From: Geobacillus proteiniphilus
GTDB taxonomy: Bacteria; Bacillota; Bacilli; Bacillales; Anoxybacillaceae
DNA length: 64,000 nt
Assembly: GCF_001908025.1 (NCBI RefSeq)
Contig: NZ_MQMG01000001.1
Span: 1-64,000, forward strand
Direction of reading: 5' to 3'
In this document: one piece after another, positions 63,775 through 64,000 of the stretch
Layout of the letters: each line of letters opens with the position of its first letter
How positions within the stretch are numbered: position 1 is the stretch's first letter
Position numbers and translations under genes: made by a program
Notes under the pieces: generated by a model
Database searches by the model: none
What the model saw: only the letters and a program-made list of their open reading frames with translations
What the model was told of the DNA's origin: nothing

Positions 63775-64000
63775 TCATATCCCTCCTAACGGCTTAACCA
63801 TTGCACGCGAACGCTGGTCGTCCCAAGCAAGCGGCCCGTCATTTTCCGGCATTGCGGCAGCGCCAAACCGACAATCGAACCGATCGTCACACAAAAAAAG
63901 AGCGTGCTTTCGTTGCAGCCCGATATGAAGAACATCCCACGGCGCGCAGCCAACATCGGCCTTAATCGTCAAGACAATGCCCAACGACATGACGAGCGAA
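63775..64000 (-). pseudogene. Fragment of a YczE/YitT-like membrane protein gene, partial
   Basis: Reading left from the edge, the frame gives SLGIVLTIKADVGCAPWDVLHIGL, the N-terminal segment of YczE/YitT-type membrane proteins, then loses similarity after a T7 tract where another frame (TIGSIVGLALPQCRKM) continues in a membrane-like way. This suggests a frameshifted, shortened remnant. The start may lie outside the window. Low certainty. Confidence 0.4.

Overview
The window looks like a chromosomal segment of a moderately GC-rich, spore-forming, flagellated Firmicute, most likely Geobacillus/Parageobacillus. The basis is Bacillus-type gene order (nadD-yqeK-rsfS-yqeM, yrrT-mtnN-mccA-mccB-yrhC, greA-udk-trhP2-trhP1-trmR-mltG, yrzB-ruvX-ireB-alaS, recD2-yrrB-mnmA-iscS-cymR), sporulation genes (sda, sigK), and the typical codon and base use. 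The assignment comes from recognised proteins and synteny; no search was run.

Region 1 (1-10344): a type I-C CRISPR-Cas locus, all on the minus strand in the order cas3-cas5-cas8c-cas7-cas4-cas1-cas2, then a leader holding a 42-codon cysteine-rich ORF, then an array of at least 30 near-identical 37-nt repeats that runs off the left edge. Region 2 (10417-21024): core genes for NAD synthesis, ribosome assembly (yqeH, yhbY, rsfS), shikimate (aroE), the DnaA-linked sporulation checkpoint peptide Sda, phosphatidylethanolamine synthesis (psd, pssA), the flagellar stator motAB, and two membrane proteins.

Region 3 (21132-38088) is the standout. The mother-cell sigma factor gene sigK is split by a 16.2-kb element (about 21502-37745), as skin does in B. 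subtilis. A SpoIVCA-type large serine recombinase lies at one end. The ends carry 26-nt inverted arms around an 11-bp shared core, and rejoining restores a 237-residue pro-sigma-K. The cargo does not resemble the PBSX-like skin of B. subtilis. It reads like a filamentous (inovirus-type) phage: a Zot/pI-like ATPase; a run of 45-70-residue single-membrane-span proteins including a major-coat-like one followed by a strong terminator; a secreted, C-terminally membrane-anchored fibronectin-type protein in the pIII position; and a pVI-like hydrophobic protein. The order matches Ff phages (replication, small coat proteins, major coat, terminator, adsorption protein, pVI, pI). Its replication module is unusual: a P4/D5-type primase-helicase with twin iteron/hairpin modules beside its 3' end. 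Control genes are a divergent pair of XRE regulators, an ImmA/IrrE peptidase and a membrane-anchored Mrr-like nuclease.

Region 4 (38295-64000): small spore-former peptides (YrzI family and others), the methionine-to-cysteine operon yrrT-mtnN-mccA-mccB-yrhC with a CymR-like site, a cell-wall gene pbpI, greA, udk, tRNA-modification genes (trhP1, trhP2, trmR, mnmA), mltG, ruvX, ireB, alaS with a T-box leader, recD2, iscS and cymR itself. CymR and a probable target operon are therefore both in view. The far right edge shows a fragment of a YczE/YitT-like membrane protein gene.
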